Source: Niabella agricola (GTDB lineage Bacteria > Bacteroidota > Bacteroidia > Chitinophagales > Chitinophagaceae). Taken from it: 64,000 bases of DNA. This document shows positions 8,562 to 18,469 of the stretch, in pieces. A program made the position numbers and the translations under genes. The notes below the pieces were generated by a model that was given only the letters and a program-made list of their open reading frames with translations, was not told the DNA's origin and did no database searches. The stretch is from assembly GCF_021538615.1 (NCBI RefSeq), contig NZ_JAJHIZ010000003.1:1302001-1366000 (forward strand), written 5' to 3'. Positions within the stretch are counted from its first letter, which is position 1. Each line of letters begins with the position of its first letter.

Positions 8562-11408
8562 ATGACGGCGCAACGCACTACAGCAATATTACTCACTGCA
8601 CATAAAGCGGGAGAAAGGCAGGGACTGCTGCAGATCCTTTCGGTAGATAAAAGCAGTAAACCACCCGCTTACGAAAAAGCTACGATCGACTCCCGGTCGG
8701 TTGTGGGGCATTTTGGCCGTTTGCCGGACCCACTTATCAAGGCGTTATCGGCCTTTGGCGAAAGCCATTTATCGAAGACCGTAGCTGCCATCAAACAGTA
8801 CTTTGAAGTTCAGAACAGTCCGCTTGCCTATCGCGATTTCCAGGAGAAAGCGCTGGTCAAACATCACTATGATCTTTTCCGGCAGGTAAAGCCCTGGTTT
8901 GATACGCTTAAATGGTATCATAGCTATAAAGGACCTGGCGAACGCTGGATCACCGGTCCCTGTCGCATCAGCGACCGGCGTCCTTATTTAAAATTTGAAG
9001 TCATTGAATCTGCAGGTGGCTATTGCCTCCATGCCATTGCGGAAATTGACGGAACCGATCATCCGCTGAAAAGCCTGGAACGCCAGCATTTTTTTTTAAG
9101 AAGGAACGAGGAATACTTCCTGATGCCGCTTGCAGATCAGCAAATCCTTGATGAGCTCGAAAAGGAGGCTGCCTTTCACCCGGCTGCTGCTGACGTGCTT
9201 CGACCCGTCCTTTTAAAAATTGAAGAACGGTATCCTGTAAAATCCGATGTACTCCAGGAATGCCAGACCATCGAGATGCCTCCCATCCCCTCCGTGCTGC
9301 TGAGCGAACTGAGCGATACTTTTTTAATGTTAACGCCTCAGTGGACCTATGATGGTTATACCGTAGAGAACCCATGGGAGCCGGAAACCGAGATTCGCCA
9401 AAACGGAGTGCGCATCATTATCCGCCGTAACCAGGCACAGGAGCAGGAGCTAAAAGCCTTGCTGGAGTCGCTTCACCCGCGCTTTCCGGATCAGCATAAA
9501 GGCTATTATTACCTACCCTTTGCCGAAGCACAAAAGCGGCAGTGGTTTCCCAAAATATACCACCAGTTGCTATTATCGGGCGTAGACCTGAAGGGTATGG
9601 ACATGCTGCGGCATTTCCGGTACGCTTCGCACCTTCCGGAAACTGATATTGAATGGCTACAGGAAAAAGACAACCAGCTCACCTGCCGTTTTACGGTACG
9701 TTTTGGAAAGGAAAATGTTCCGCTGCAGGAACTGCAGAAAATATTATGGGCAGGCCAGAGCACCGTGCTGCTCAAAGGCGGTACGCTGGGATTATTGAAT
9801 GAAGGATGGATGAAACAATATGCCACCCTAGTAAAGCATGCAAAGATTCATAAGCAGGAACTAACCATTGCCCGATGGCTTTGTTTTTCCATGCAGGAAC
9901 CCGGTGATGATACTTCCGTATTTGTGAATAAGAATGCGGAAACCTGGTGGCGGCAATGGCAGCAATGGCAGGGCGACGCACAGGTGTACCCCCTGCCTTC
10001 CGCTTTGCAGGCCACGCTCCGTCCTTATCAGCAAAAAGGTTACGAATGGATGTGCCTGATGGCGGATGCCGGTGCCGGTGGCTGCCTGGCAGACGATATG
10101 GGATTGGGAAAAACCTTACAGTCCATCTCCTTTTTAGCCCGTGCTATTGAGAACAGACCGGGCATGCAGAACCTGGTCGTATGCCCCGCATCATTGATTT
10201 ATAATTGGGAGCAGGAATTAAAAAAATTTGCGCCGGGTTTGTCCGTTACGGTGTTTCATGGTCCGCAGCGTGATGCCTCGGTGATCGGCAACCCGGCTCA
10301 ACAGGTGCTGATCACCAGCTATGGCACCTTCCGCACCGAAGCAGCACAACTTTGTACGCAATCCTATCTCTGCGTTTTCATTGACGAAAGCCAGAACATA
10401 AAAAACCCCGTTGCCAAAATCACCCGGGCTGTTGGAGACATCCGGTCTGTTTATTGTTTCACGCTTAGTGGTACACCCGTTGTAAATAACACCTTTGATC
10501 TTTATGCACAGCTCCACACGGCCCTTCCGGGCTTGCTGGGCACCAGGGAATTCTTTAAACGGGAATATGCAGACCCGATCGACCGCAACGGGGATGAGGC
10601 AAAGAAACAACTGCTGCAAAAACTTATTGCCCCTTTCGTATTGCGGCGAACCAAGGAACAGGTAGCGCCCGATCTTCCTGAAAAAACAGAGATCACATTG
10701 TGGTGCGAAATGGATGACGCACAACGCGCCCTGTATGACAATATTAAGGAACAGATCCGCAGCAGCCTTTTCCTGGATATTGAGAAAAAGGGAATGGCCA
10801 AAGCCAAGTTGGATGTACTTCAGGGTATTTTAAAGCTACGCCAGGTTTGCAACGCGCCGCAGCTGCTGCCGGAAGCCGCCGGTGATAAAGATGCATCGGT
10901 AAAAATGGAGCGGCTTTTTGAGGAACTGGAATTGGTGCTTCCCCGGCACAAAGTACTGATCTTTTCACAGTTCACCGGGGTATTGAACCTGATTGCCGAC
11001 GTCTGCAAACGACGGTACATCAGCTACTACCATTTTGATGGCCAAACGCCGGCTGCCCAGCGCATGGAAATGGTAAAGGCATTCCAGGAAGAAGGCAATA
11101 CCACCGGACTGTTCCTGATCAGTTTGAAGGCAGGGAATGCAGGTATTACCTTAACTGCCGCCGACTATGTATTTCTATTCGACCCCTGGTGGAATGAAGC
11201 CGTACAACAGCAGGCCATCGACCGCACCCACCGGATCGGACAAACCAAAAACGTATTTGCTTACAAGCTCATCTGCAAGGATACCATTGAAGAAAAGATC
11301 CTGCAATTGCAACAACGTAAAAAGCAACTTTCTGCCGACCTTATTTCTACCGATGAGGGCTTTATCAAAAACCTGGCGCAGGAAGATGTGGAATGGTTGT
11401 TTGGATAG
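8562..11408 (+). CDS. SNF2-family DEAD/DEAH-box helicase
   Basis: 948 residues from ATG 8562 (a TTG eight codons earlier is a less likely start). ATP-dependent DNA translocase. The N-terminal half (about 1-470) is a bacterial SNF2-associated region in which I see no SWIM zinc finger (no CxC...CxH). The motor starts near residue 485 (LRPYQQKGYEWM); Walker A is DDMGLGKT (about 511-518), motif II is DESQ (about 607), then SGTPVVNN, LRQVCNAPQLL, VLIFSQFTGVL, and motif VI QQAIDRTHRIGQT (about 883-895). Such proteins are thought to remodel protein-DNA or transcription complexes; no restriction or defence genes are adjacent. Stands alone after the ligase genes. Confidence 0.93.
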   Translation: MTAQRTTAILLTAHKAGERQGLLQILSVDKSSKPPAYEKATIDSRSVVGHFGRLPDPLIKALSAFGESHLSKTVAAIKQYFEVQNSPLAYRDFQEKALVKHHYDLFRQVKPWFDTLKWYHSYKGPGERWITGPCRISDRRPYLKFEVIESAGGYCLHAIAEIDGTDHPLKSLERQHFFLRRNEEYFLMPLADQQILDELEKEAAFHPAAADVLRPVLLKIEERYPVKSDVLQECQTIEMPPIPSVLLSELSDTFLMLTPQWTYDGYTVENPWEPETEIRQNGVRIIIRRNQAQEQELKALLESLHPRFPDQHKGYYYLPFAEAQKRQWFPKIYHQLLLSGVDLKGMDMLRHFRYASHLPETDIEWLQEKDNQLTCRFTVRFGKENVPLQELQKILWAGQSTVLLKGGTLGLLNEGWMKQYATLVKHAKIHKQELTIARWLCFSMQEPGDDTSVFVNKNAETWWRQWQQWQGDAQVYPLPSALQATLRPYQQKGYEWMCLMADAGAGGCLADDMGLGKTLQSISFLARAIENRPGMQNLVVCPASLIYNWEQELKKFAPGLSVTVFHGPQRDASVIGNPAQQVLITSYGTFRTEAAQLCTQSYLCVFIDESQNIKNPVAKITRAVGDIRSVYCFTLSGTPVVNNTFDLYAQLHTALPGLLGTREFFKREYADPIDRNGDEAKKQLLQKLIAPFVLRRTKEQVAPDLPEKTEITLWCEMDDAQRALYDNIKEQIRSSLFLDIEKKGMAKAKLDVLQGILKLRQVCNAPQLLPEAAGDKDASVKMERLFEELELVLPRHKVLIFSQFTGVLNLIADVCKRRYISYYHFDGQTPAAQRMEMVKAFQEEGNTTGLFLISLKAGNAGITLTAADYVFLFDPWWNEAVQQQAIDRTHRIGQTKNVFAYKLICKDTIEEKILQLQQRKKQLSADLISTDEGFIKNLAQEDVEWLFG

Positions 11409-11548
11409 GATATAAACGATTATCAACAGCACTCAGATCATTTCTCCCACTAAGTGAGATTCTAACCCCAGCCATTGATGACAAACGTAGATGCTTATTA
11501 ACAGGAAGCACAGCCTAATAAAAGCATGACCAATCGCCGGCAATCGGA

Positions 11549-12490
11549 TCAAGGCTTCAACATCTGTGAGATAGCGTAAAATACGCCGCTACCTGTGGCT
11601 ATGCCATTTCCAACTGGCACGCCGGATGCGTTGTTTTTCCCTTTAATAGTAAAACTACCAACGGCTCCCTCGATTACGACACTATTAGATGAATAGCGGG
11701 TCAGTACACTTCCTGGTTTAAAATCACTTTTGAATATCCGCTGTGGTATCACATGATATCTCAATGTATTGGTTAAGACAGTAGCCGCTGCCCCGGTAAT
11801 ATTGGCAATAGCAGTAGAATCATATCCATTTGCCAGCATCACTGAATTTGGAATAGCGAATACAGTAGACGGCGTAGTTGTAAAACTGGTAGTAGTCGAC
11901 GTTTTAGCGATAGCTTGCAACATTAAGCTATAATTGCCCAGGGCCTCCATCATTACAAGAGCAGAGCTGAAGTATGGCGGCTGAATAACCTCACCAACAT
12001 TGTAATACAATCCATTTGAAGTCTGCGTTCCTTTATCCAACAACTCAATTCCATTAATATAAGCTTTATCGCTTTTCACATTACGAGTACCATATTGTAC
12101 TACGCCTGTTTGCGTACTCATAGTAGCGTTAGGACCTTCAGGTATTTCATAAAATGTTCTTTTTGTTCCCTGAAAATGATACGTTGTTAGTAAGGCAAGA
12201 AATAAAGGATCTAGCTTATCTATATCAGCTGTGGTTTTAAGACCAATTTCCGAAAATGCATTATTGTCCGGAATGAAAAAAGTAAAAGGCCCTCCGCCTT
12301 TTGTAAATATATCAAGATTCGCTTTCTTGACCGCATACGCGAACATGGAAAACTCAGGATTTGTATTGATCACTTCATCCATATTATGTACAGTTGCAGG
12401 AACAGTGTCCTCTTTTTTGCAGGAAGACAACAATAGGATCATGACTACAATGCCAGTACAAAATATTTTTGCGATACTATTTTTCATCAT
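11549..12490 (-). CDS. Fasciclin (FAS1) domain lipoprotein, two FAS1 repeats
   Basis: 313 residues. A lipoprotein signal ends in LLSSC (Cys24) followed by Lys-Lys. Two FAS1-like domains follow: one about 38-165 (FTFFIPDNNAFSEIG, LTTYHF) and a second about 175-310 (TVFAIPNSVMLANG, LRYHVIPQRIF, ISQMLKP). FAS1 domains mediate adhesion or ligand binding at the cell surface. It is the last gene of a SusC-SusD-DUF4397-FAS1 operon, with seven bases separating it from the DUF4397 gene, so it probably sits on the outer membrane with that transporter. The codon after the ATG is also ATG (12487). Confidence 0.9.
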   Translation of the reverse strand: MMKNSIAKIFCTGIVVMILLLSSCKKEDTVPATVHNMDEVINTNPEFSMFAYAVKKANLDIFTKGGGPFTFFIPDNNAFSEIGLKTTADIDKLDPLFLALLTTYHFQGTKRTFYEIPEGPNATMSTQTGVVQYGTRNVKSDKAYINGIELLDKGTQTSNGLYYNVGEVIQPPYFSSALVMMEALGNYSLMLQAIAKTSTTTSFTTTPSTVFAIPNSVMLANGYDSTAIANITGAAATVLTNTLRYHVIPQRIFKSDFKPGSVLTRYSSNSVVIEGAVGSFTIKGKNNASGVPVGNGIATGSGVFYAISQMLKP

Positions 12491-12497
12491 AAAATCT

Positions 12498-13268
12498 TTA
12501 TTTGTTTATGATCAGTGATATTGTAGGATTTCTGGGAGTAGTACTGCCTAGGTATCCTCTTGACACCATCGTATAGATTCTTTTATTCGTATTTGTAGCA
12601 AGTCTGTAATAAGCAGTTGCCGTTATTGCCGGACCACTAGGAGCACCCGCCGGGCGTATGGCAAATGTGTCGGCAAGAGACGCCGGCAGTTTGATAAGCG
12701 GTGTAGTAGACTTATATGCGACGTTTGAGGCTATCAGGCTATCGTTTTTATAAAAATCCAAACTGCCGGAATTGGGAATTAAGTTACCAATTCTGAATAG
12801 CGCGTACCCCGAATCCAACACAGCAGGAAAGTCGTCTTCCAACAAGAGCGATGTAGTTGATACTGCAGTATCTGCCATTAATATCGTGTATTTTTTATTT
12901 GCGCCGAGCAGCATCGTAGTATCATAAATCCAGCGTTGCACGAAGTTGATATTAGGATATACGATTGCTACATCAAATTTAACATTGCCGGGATCAATTG
13001 CCAGATAATCAGCATAGCTATTACCTCCCGTATTAAATCCTCCGCCGGGGTAGCCGTAGGGACTGGCGGCCGACACACTTAGTTTTGTATTATTTTGGTA
13101 TACAGTAAGTGGAGTACTTGTTGGGTACATGCTGAAGAAACCAAATTTAACCAGTGCTTTTCCTTCGGGGCTTGACCGTTCAGTTTCACTAAACGTATTT
13201 TTTTTACAAGAAGCCAGCGCCCCTAAAAAAACAGCCAGAGATATCCCAAAAAATTTAAAATATTTCAT
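12498..13268 (-). CDS. DUF4397 domain lipoprotein
   Basis: 256 residues starting at ATG 13268; a longer frame exists but MKYFKFFGISLAVFLGALASC is a clean lipoprotein signal (Cys21). The mature part has the DUF4397 pattern: an N-terminal strand rich in aromatic residues (ALVKFGFFSMYPTSTPLTVYQNN), a middle domain ending in KYTILMADT, and a C-terminal beta-sandwich-like half. Third gene of the SusC-SusD-DUF4397-FAS1 operon. DUF4397 proteins are surface proteins of unknown ligand, repeatedly found with SusC/SusD and FAS1 in Bacteroidota. Confidence 0.82.
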   Translation of the reverse strand: MKYFKFFGISLAVFLGALASCKKNTFSETERSSPEGKALVKFGFFSMYPTSTPLTVYQNNTKLSVSAASPYGYPGGGFNTGGNSYADYLAIDPGNVKFDVAIVYPNINFVQRWIYDTTMLLGANKKYTILMADTAVSTTSLLLEDDFPAVLDSGYALFRIGNLIPNSGSLDFYKNDSLIASNVAYKSTTPLIKLPASLADTFAIRPAGAPSGPAITATAYYRLATNTNKRIYTMVSRGYLGSTTPRNPTISLIINK

Positions 13269-13294
13269 TATAAACACATTTAATAGGTTCAAAA

Positions 13295-14986
13295 CTACGG
13301 TTGACTGAACCAGCATTCATACGTATGATAGTCATCATTTAACCCACCTAATCTTCTTAGTTCTTCCATATTCCATATATATTCCGAATTGTATCTGGGG
13401 CGAACGCGGTAAACGGGTTTGCCATTGTTTGTGGATGCCAATGTGGACGGCAACGCAAAACCTGTATAAACCTGAAGTCCCGTTTCCGGATCGATATCGG
13501 TATAATGATACCTTCTAAGATCCACCCAGGTTTCAAAAAATCCCCAGCCCCAGAGAGCAATATACTTTTGCAGCATTATATCAGACAGCCTGAGGGTGGC
13601 GGGGTTTTGTCTTACATTGTTCCCCGTTATATAAGCGGTTCGCTCCGCCTGGGTTATCGGGTTATTGGTAAATAACGATGTATTCCCCCGGGGAAAGCTG
13701 GGCCGGTTGATAAAATCAAAGTGAAGATTGATTCCATTCAAATAGGCCGTGTATGCGGTTGCTTTATCACCCTTCTTATAAGCTGCTTCAGATTTCATAA
13801 ATTGAATCTCTGATGCAGTCATCACTGGCATTACAGCCTTATTGCCGAATAAATATTTTTGATAGCTTGTGGAAAATACACTAGCAGAAGGGTTGGCATA
13901 TGTAGTGTCACCCCAAACGGAAGCCACTTTTTTCCGCGCATTATTGTAGCTTGTAGAGCCCACCGCATAAGTCCACCAATTTGATAATCCGTTATAGGGA
14001 TCCCCAATTCCCGGATCGACACCCCTGTAACCTCCATTCCCATTCGTTGTGTCATGACTGGCCGACAGCATATGGCGCATCCGGGGATCTCTGTTATAGG
14101 CAGTTACCGCGCTTGCCGGGGTATTTGCCAGGGTAGTTCCATCCAAAAGCCGTACAATAAAATTGGATTGCCGGTGATCTGCAAGATTATTGCGGTAGGT
14201 TCCAAAAAAATTGGCATCATCATTCCGGGTTGCGTCAAAGGCTACAAGAAAATCATCATCCGTAGTTGCAAGCGACTTATCACAGTAATAAATCACAGAA
14301 TCCGGGTTATAAGATGCTTTGTTGGAAATCCGATGAAAATTACGCGCCAAAATACCATAAGTATATTTCAGCCACTTGCTTACATTACCATTGTATACAT
14401 AGTCGCCCTTAGCCAGCCGATCCTGTGTAGGGCTATAATTAGTGTTGTTAAGATATATAATCGCCAATCTGCAGATCGAATCAATTCCCTTGTAAACTGT
14501 TTCCTGATCATCAAATCTAAAGGCTGTTTGATTGTCCCTAAACGCTTCCGAAAATATAATATCGCCATGATAATCTGTAGTATATTGATAAATCGCCGCC
14601 TGCATAGCCAAAGCGGCGCCTACATAATCCCATTGCTGATTTTTTATGCCTGTTTCTATAATATATTTAAGGTTCCGTCCGAAACCAATATAAGCCTGAC
14701 GCCAGATATCACCATTCGCATCACTTGCTCCCACATAACCCATACGATCCCAATTGACATTTGTAGCGTTTGTTGTGTATGAACCGAAGTTCTGTATATA
14801 CCGGCTTGCATATCTTCCGTCCCATTGCAGTCCTCTGGGATAGGCAGCTATCTGTGTAGGAAAAACGGCCGATACATTAGGAAACTGTGGCACAACCGGG
14901 TTTGTATTTACATCCAGAAACTTTTTACATCCAAACACCCCTGCAAGAACTGTAAATAAGAATATGTATAAAAAACTCTTTTTCAT
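13295..14986 (-). CDS. SusD/RagB-family nutrient-binding outer-membrane lipoprotein
   Basis: 563 residues. Lipobox GVFGC (Cys20), then the SusD start KKFLDVNTNPVVPQFPNVSAVFPTQI. TPR-like helices of the family are visible (WDYVGAALAMQAAIYQYTTDYHGDIIFSEAF and ATAYTAYLNGINLHFDFI); the C-terminus has RVRPRYNSEYIWNMEELRRLGGLNDDYHTYECWFSQP. It most resembles the SusD-like_2 subgroup that works with SusC transporters for peptides or unknown oligomers. It starts 18 bases after the SusC stop. No glycosidase nearby, so the nutrient cannot be named. Confidence 0.92.
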   Translation of the reverse strand: MKKSFLYIFLFTVLAGVFGCKKFLDVNTNPVVPQFPNVSAVFPTQIAAYPRGLQWDGRYASRYIQNFGSYTTNATNVNWDRMGYVGASDANGDIWRQAYIGFGRNLKYIIETGIKNQQWDYVGAALAMQAAIYQYTTDYHGDIIFSEAFRDNQTAFRFDDQETVYKGIDSICRLAIIYLNNTNYSPTQDRLAKGDYVYNGNVSKWLKYTYGILARNFHRISNKASYNPDSVIYYCDKSLATTDDDFLVAFDATRNDDANFFGTYRNNLADHRQSNFIVRLLDGTTLANTPASAVTAYNRDPRMRHMLSASHDTTNGNGGYRGVDPGIGDPYNGLSNWWTYAVGSTSYNNARKKVASVWGDTTYANPSASVFSTSYQKYLFGNKAVMPVMTASEIQFMKSEAAYKKGDKATAYTAYLNGINLHFDFINRPSFPRGNTSLFTNNPITQAERTAYITGNNVRQNPATLRLSDIMLQKYIALWGWGFFETWVDLRRYHYTDIDPETGLQVYTGFALPSTLASTNNGKPVYRVRPRYNSEYIWNMEELRRLGGLNDDYHTYECWFSQP

Positions 14987-15004
14987 TGTTCCTTTTTTAA
15001 TTCA

Positions 15005-18000
15005 TTAAAATCTAACTCTTAGTCCGAAATTAACGCCTCTTGGCATGCTGAGTGCGCCAAAATCAATTCCTACGCCTCCAGCACCTCTACTGGAAGCATT
15101 ATTTGCGTTGACACTTGGATCCATCCCCGTATAATTGGTAATCATAAACAATTCCGTTCCTGTTACAAAAAGGGAAGCAGAGGATATAAACTTAGTTCGC
15201 GCTAACACGTGACCCGGAAGATTATAGGCTAATGTCGCATCACGCAAACGCATCCAGTTTACATTTTCGATAAAATCAGCTTCCGATGAAGCATTCGCTG
15301 ATGTATAATAATCATCCCTGTTAAATGGCACGATTACAATAGTATTAGGCGTCGGTGTGGTACTGTTCTGCAATCCATCATTCAGTACACCTTTAATAAT
15401 AATCGGTTGCTCGCGGCTCAGCGTTCTTTTGCTCAGCCCGGTCAGATATAAATAGTACTCCATACCGTTCCAAACATCTCCCCCTCTTCTAAACTCAATA
15501 TTAAACGACAGGTTAAAGTTTTTATAATTAAAGTTATTGATAAGTCCTACTTTAAAATCGACCTGCCGGTCTCCTACCTGCTGAAAATCGGCGGTGCGGG
15601 TTGGCAATCCCGTTGATGCGCTTACCACCACATCTCCATTATTATTTTTTACCACGGTACGGCCGGCTAAATTGTATGGGCTGGCTCCCACAAACATTTG
15701 AGAACGAAGATCGCCAAACACCCAGGTATCCGAGTCATAATAGGTAGGTAGGTCTCCGGGCATTTCCAGTACCTTGCCACGGTTCCTGTCAAAATTGGCA
15801 GTTATATTCCAGTTAAAATCTTTTGCCCGGATTGCCTTTACATCAAGAATGGCTTCAAATCCTTTATTAGACACCAAACCTCCATTTATAAAACGTATTG
15901 CAAACCCGCTTCCATAAGAGTAGCGTGCCGGAATAATCTGATCTTTGCTTCTTAAATCGTACCGGGTCACATCTAGCGACACGCGATCCTTGAATAACCT
16001 GATCTCCCCGCCAAACTCAAAGTTCTTGGTAAACTCCGGACGCAACGCATAATTGTTACCAGCGTCGAGTTTATAGGCAAATCCTCCACCAGTACTGATT
16101 TGTCCATCAAAGCTATTGTCAATAACATAGGGGCGGTATGGCCCCTTACCCGTGGTACCGTATGAGACCCTTAATTTTCCAAAAGTGAGCCAGGGGAGCT
16201 TTGCCTTAACATTTCCAATATCAGAAAAGATAAGACTCGAAGAAGCCGATCCAAAATTATAATACGGATCCTTATCCACAGCTCTGGATACCAGTTTTGA
16301 ATTCCCCTCCCTGGAACCTGCCAGGGACACATAAAAGAGTTTAGCATAATCAATAGAAAAATTACCAAACCATCGCACTAACCGTTCCACATTGTATACC
16401 GTTTTCGCATCTCTACTGACTGGATCAGTATTCAGAATTGAATAAAAATCCCTTTCATAGAAACGCTCTCCTTTTTGCGATTCGATTCTCGTCCTGCGAT
16501 CATCAAATGCCATCCCGGCGAGAAAACCGCTACTGATCTTTCCGAATGTTTTAGTTGCATTTAATGTGGTATTATTACTAACGTTTCTTGTTGTTTGCTC
16601 ATATAAAGAATACGTACCATTCAGGGAGAATCCAAAACGCGACAAGGGATGCACAGCACTATAGCCCGTCTGCCCATAATAATCCACACCAAAGTTATTT
16701 AACAACGTTAGCCATTTTGCAATATTATAGGTATAATTTGCTGTGAGCGAAGTCCTGTCCAGCTTATCCTGCGATTTATTTTTATTCACATCCCAAAACG
16801 GATTATCAAACTCCGCAGTCAGACTGGCGTTTCCGGTTCTATATAATTTTCTGGTACCGTCGGGATTGATCCAGTCTGTTACATCAATATCAGAGGGAAA
16901 GTTTATAAGGTTGTACAAATATCCCCCAGCGCCTTTTGTAGCCTTATCAGTAGTTAGTTTGGTATATGCAATGGAAGTTACAAGTTTCATTTTGGGCGAT
17001 ATGGTTAAACCTCCGGTAAGTTTCGCCGAAATCTGATCCTCTCCGGTCATTGGAATCACTCCGTCCTGATCTCTATAACTTAAGGACAACCGGTAAGTAG
17101 CTACGTTTGTTCCCCCATCCATATTGATGTTGTGGCGTTGAGACCGTCCGGTTCTGAAAAATGCCCTAACATTATCATATAATTTTGTTCCAACAGGAAA
17201 TTTATCTCCAAAATAGGCGTAAACCGTTCCGCTGCTAAAAGGATTCCCTGTTGCGGCATCATCGGAAATACCATTCAAACCTCTCGTATACACCTGCTGA
17301 ATTTCAGGAAGTCTGTAAATTTTTTCAATCCGGAAGCTATTGTCATAACTTACAACCGCACGGCCCGCTTTTCCCTTTTTTGTTGTAATAACAATTGCAC
17401 CAGATGCCCCCTCCGAGCCATATAACGCAGAGGCTTCGGGCCCTTTTAATACAGTAATGGTCTCGATATCGCTGGGGTTAATATCCGCCGCCCTGTTTCC
17501 GTAATCATTATTACGGTTAGCGGCATTCGCATTTCCGATCAGGTTATCCTGGTTCACGGTCTGATTATCATAAGGCACACCATCAACCACAAACAGCGGT
17601 TGGTTATTGCCTCCCAGCGAAACGGGGCCTCTCAACACAATGGTCGTTGAAGCACCAGGAGCACCAGAAGAGGGGGTGATATTAGCTCCTGCCACACGGC
17701 CAATTAAACCATTAATCCAATTATCACGCTGGGTTCCGGCAATTTCATCCCCGTTTAACTGTTGAGCCTGGTAGGACAATCCCCTTTTATTCTGCCTATT
17801 TCCGTATGCAGTTACAATCACCTCATCCAAATCACTTTTGCCCTTTACTAATTGAATATTTGCAACTGCACTGCTGCCGGCCTTGATCGTTTGTGATGTA
17901 AATCCAACATAACTCACCACAAGATCCTGCCCAGGTGCTGCGTCTATTGAAAATGTTCCATCCTCCTTAGTAACCGTTGCTCTTGCAGTTCCTTTTATCG

Positions 18001-18139
18001 CAATCGTAACTCCAGGCATCGGCTTTCCCTCTTCATCGGATACTTTTCCAATAACGGCTTTTGTTTGCCCGACAACCCAATAAGGAAGCGTAAAGAAAAG
18101 GATGAACAATACCATCCCCGGTAAAGCGCACTTTCTCAT
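15005..18139 (-). CDS. SusC/RagA-family TonB-linked outer-membrane transporter
   Basis: 1044 residues. Signal peptide about 1-25, carboxypeptidase-regulatory-like domain (about 28-100: VIGKVSDEEGKPMPGVTIAIKGT), TonB-box-like DEVIVTAYG (105-113), plug domain with QPLFVVDGVPYDNQTV and DIETITVLKGPEASALYGSEGASGAIVITTKKG, then a 22-strand-type barrel ending in Phe. No N-terminal STN/FecR-type extension, so not an anti-sigma-coupled receptor. First gene of the four-gene operon. With its SusD partner it imports a ligand using TonB energy. Confidence 0.95.
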   Translation of the reverse strand: MRKCALPGMVLFILFFTLPYWVVGQTKAVIGKVSDEEGKPMPGVTIAIKGTARATVTKEDGTFSIDAAPGQDLVVSYVGFTSQTIKAGSSAVANIQLVKGKSDLDEVIVTAYGNRQNKRGLSYQAQQLNGDEIAGTQRDNWINGLIGRVAGANITPSSGAPGASTTIVLRGPVSLGGNNQPLFVVDGVPYDNQTVNQDNLIGNANAANRNNDYGNRAADINPSDIETITVLKGPEASALYGSEGASGAIVITTKKGKAGRAVVSYDNSFRIEKIYRLPEIQQVYTRGLNGISDDAATGNPFSSGTVYAYFGDKFPVGTKLYDNVRAFFRTGRSQRHNINMDGGTNVATYRLSLSYRDQDGVIPMTGEDQISAKLTGGLTISPKMKLVTSIAYTKLTTDKATKGAGGYLYNLINFPSDIDVTDWINPDGTRKLYRTGNASLTAEFDNPFWDVNKNKSQDKLDRTSLTANYTYNIAKWLTLLNNFGVDYYGQTGYSAVHPLSRFGFSLNGTYSLYEQTTRNVSNNTTLNATKTFGKISSGFLAGMAFDDRRTRIESQKGERFYERDFYSILNTDPVSRDAKTVYNVERLVRWFGNFSIDYAKLFYVSLAGSREGNSKLVSRAVDKDPYYNFGSASSSLIFSDIGNVKAKLPWLTFGKLRVSYGTTGKGPYRPYVIDNSFDGQISTGGGFAYKLDAGNNYALRPEFTKNFEFGGEIRLFKDRVSLDVTRYDLRSKDQIIPARYSYGSGFAIRFINGGLVSNKGFEAILDVKAIRAKDFNWNITANFDRNRGKVLEMPGDLPTYYDSDTWVFGDLRSQMFVGASPYNLAGRTVVKNNNGDVVVSASTGLPTRTADFQQVGDRQVDFKVGLINNFNYKNFNLSFNIEFRRGGDVWNGMEYYLYLTGLSKRTLSREQPIIIKGVLNDGLQNSTTPTPNTIVIVPFNRDDYYTSANASSEADFIENVNWMRLRDATLAYNLPGHVLARTKFISSASLFVTGTELFMITNYTGMDPSVNANNASSRGAGGVGIDFGALSMPRGVNFGLRVRF

Positions 18140-18469
18140 AATTGTCCGTCTATTTTAATTTTTATCGTAAATCAGATCTTCTGCAGGAGGCTCAAAAGAA
18201 TATCAGCACAATTGTAAAGGTTTACTTCTCCGGATACTTTCCGGAAAACTTACATAAAAATGGCTCCCTGCACACAAATCAAGCAGCTGACTAATGTCCT
18301 CCCAATGTCAATAATTCTGGTATTTTGTCAATTTTCTATAAACCCTGTTAAAGATATGTAAAAAAAACCATTAAAACAAGCAGCTTCTATAAAAAACCTG
18401 CAAATTCATGCAATTCTGCTCGCGAAGAAGCGGCGGTAAGTATGAAAGTTTTAAGTTTACTTTTCTATC
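18140..18469. other. Intergenic region between the two SusC/SusD operons
   Basis: 330 bases without a gene. It carries a candidate minus-strand promoter (18275-18305) for the downstream SusC, and a short inverted repeat TCCGG-N7-CCGGA at 18229-18245 inside the predicted leader. I see no strong terminator for the preceding SusD gene. Its presence suggests that the two SusC/SusD pairs are separate transcription units. Confidence 0.5.
18275..18305 (-). promoter_or_regulatory. Candidate promoter of the SusC-SusD-DUF4397-FAS1 operon
   Basis: On the minus strand, TTG at 18303-18305 and TTGATTTG at 18275-18282 are separated by 20 bases. The -7 element matches TAnnTTTG except for one base. A start near 18270 would leave a leader of about 130 bases before the SusC ATG at 18139. 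Confidence 0.4.
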
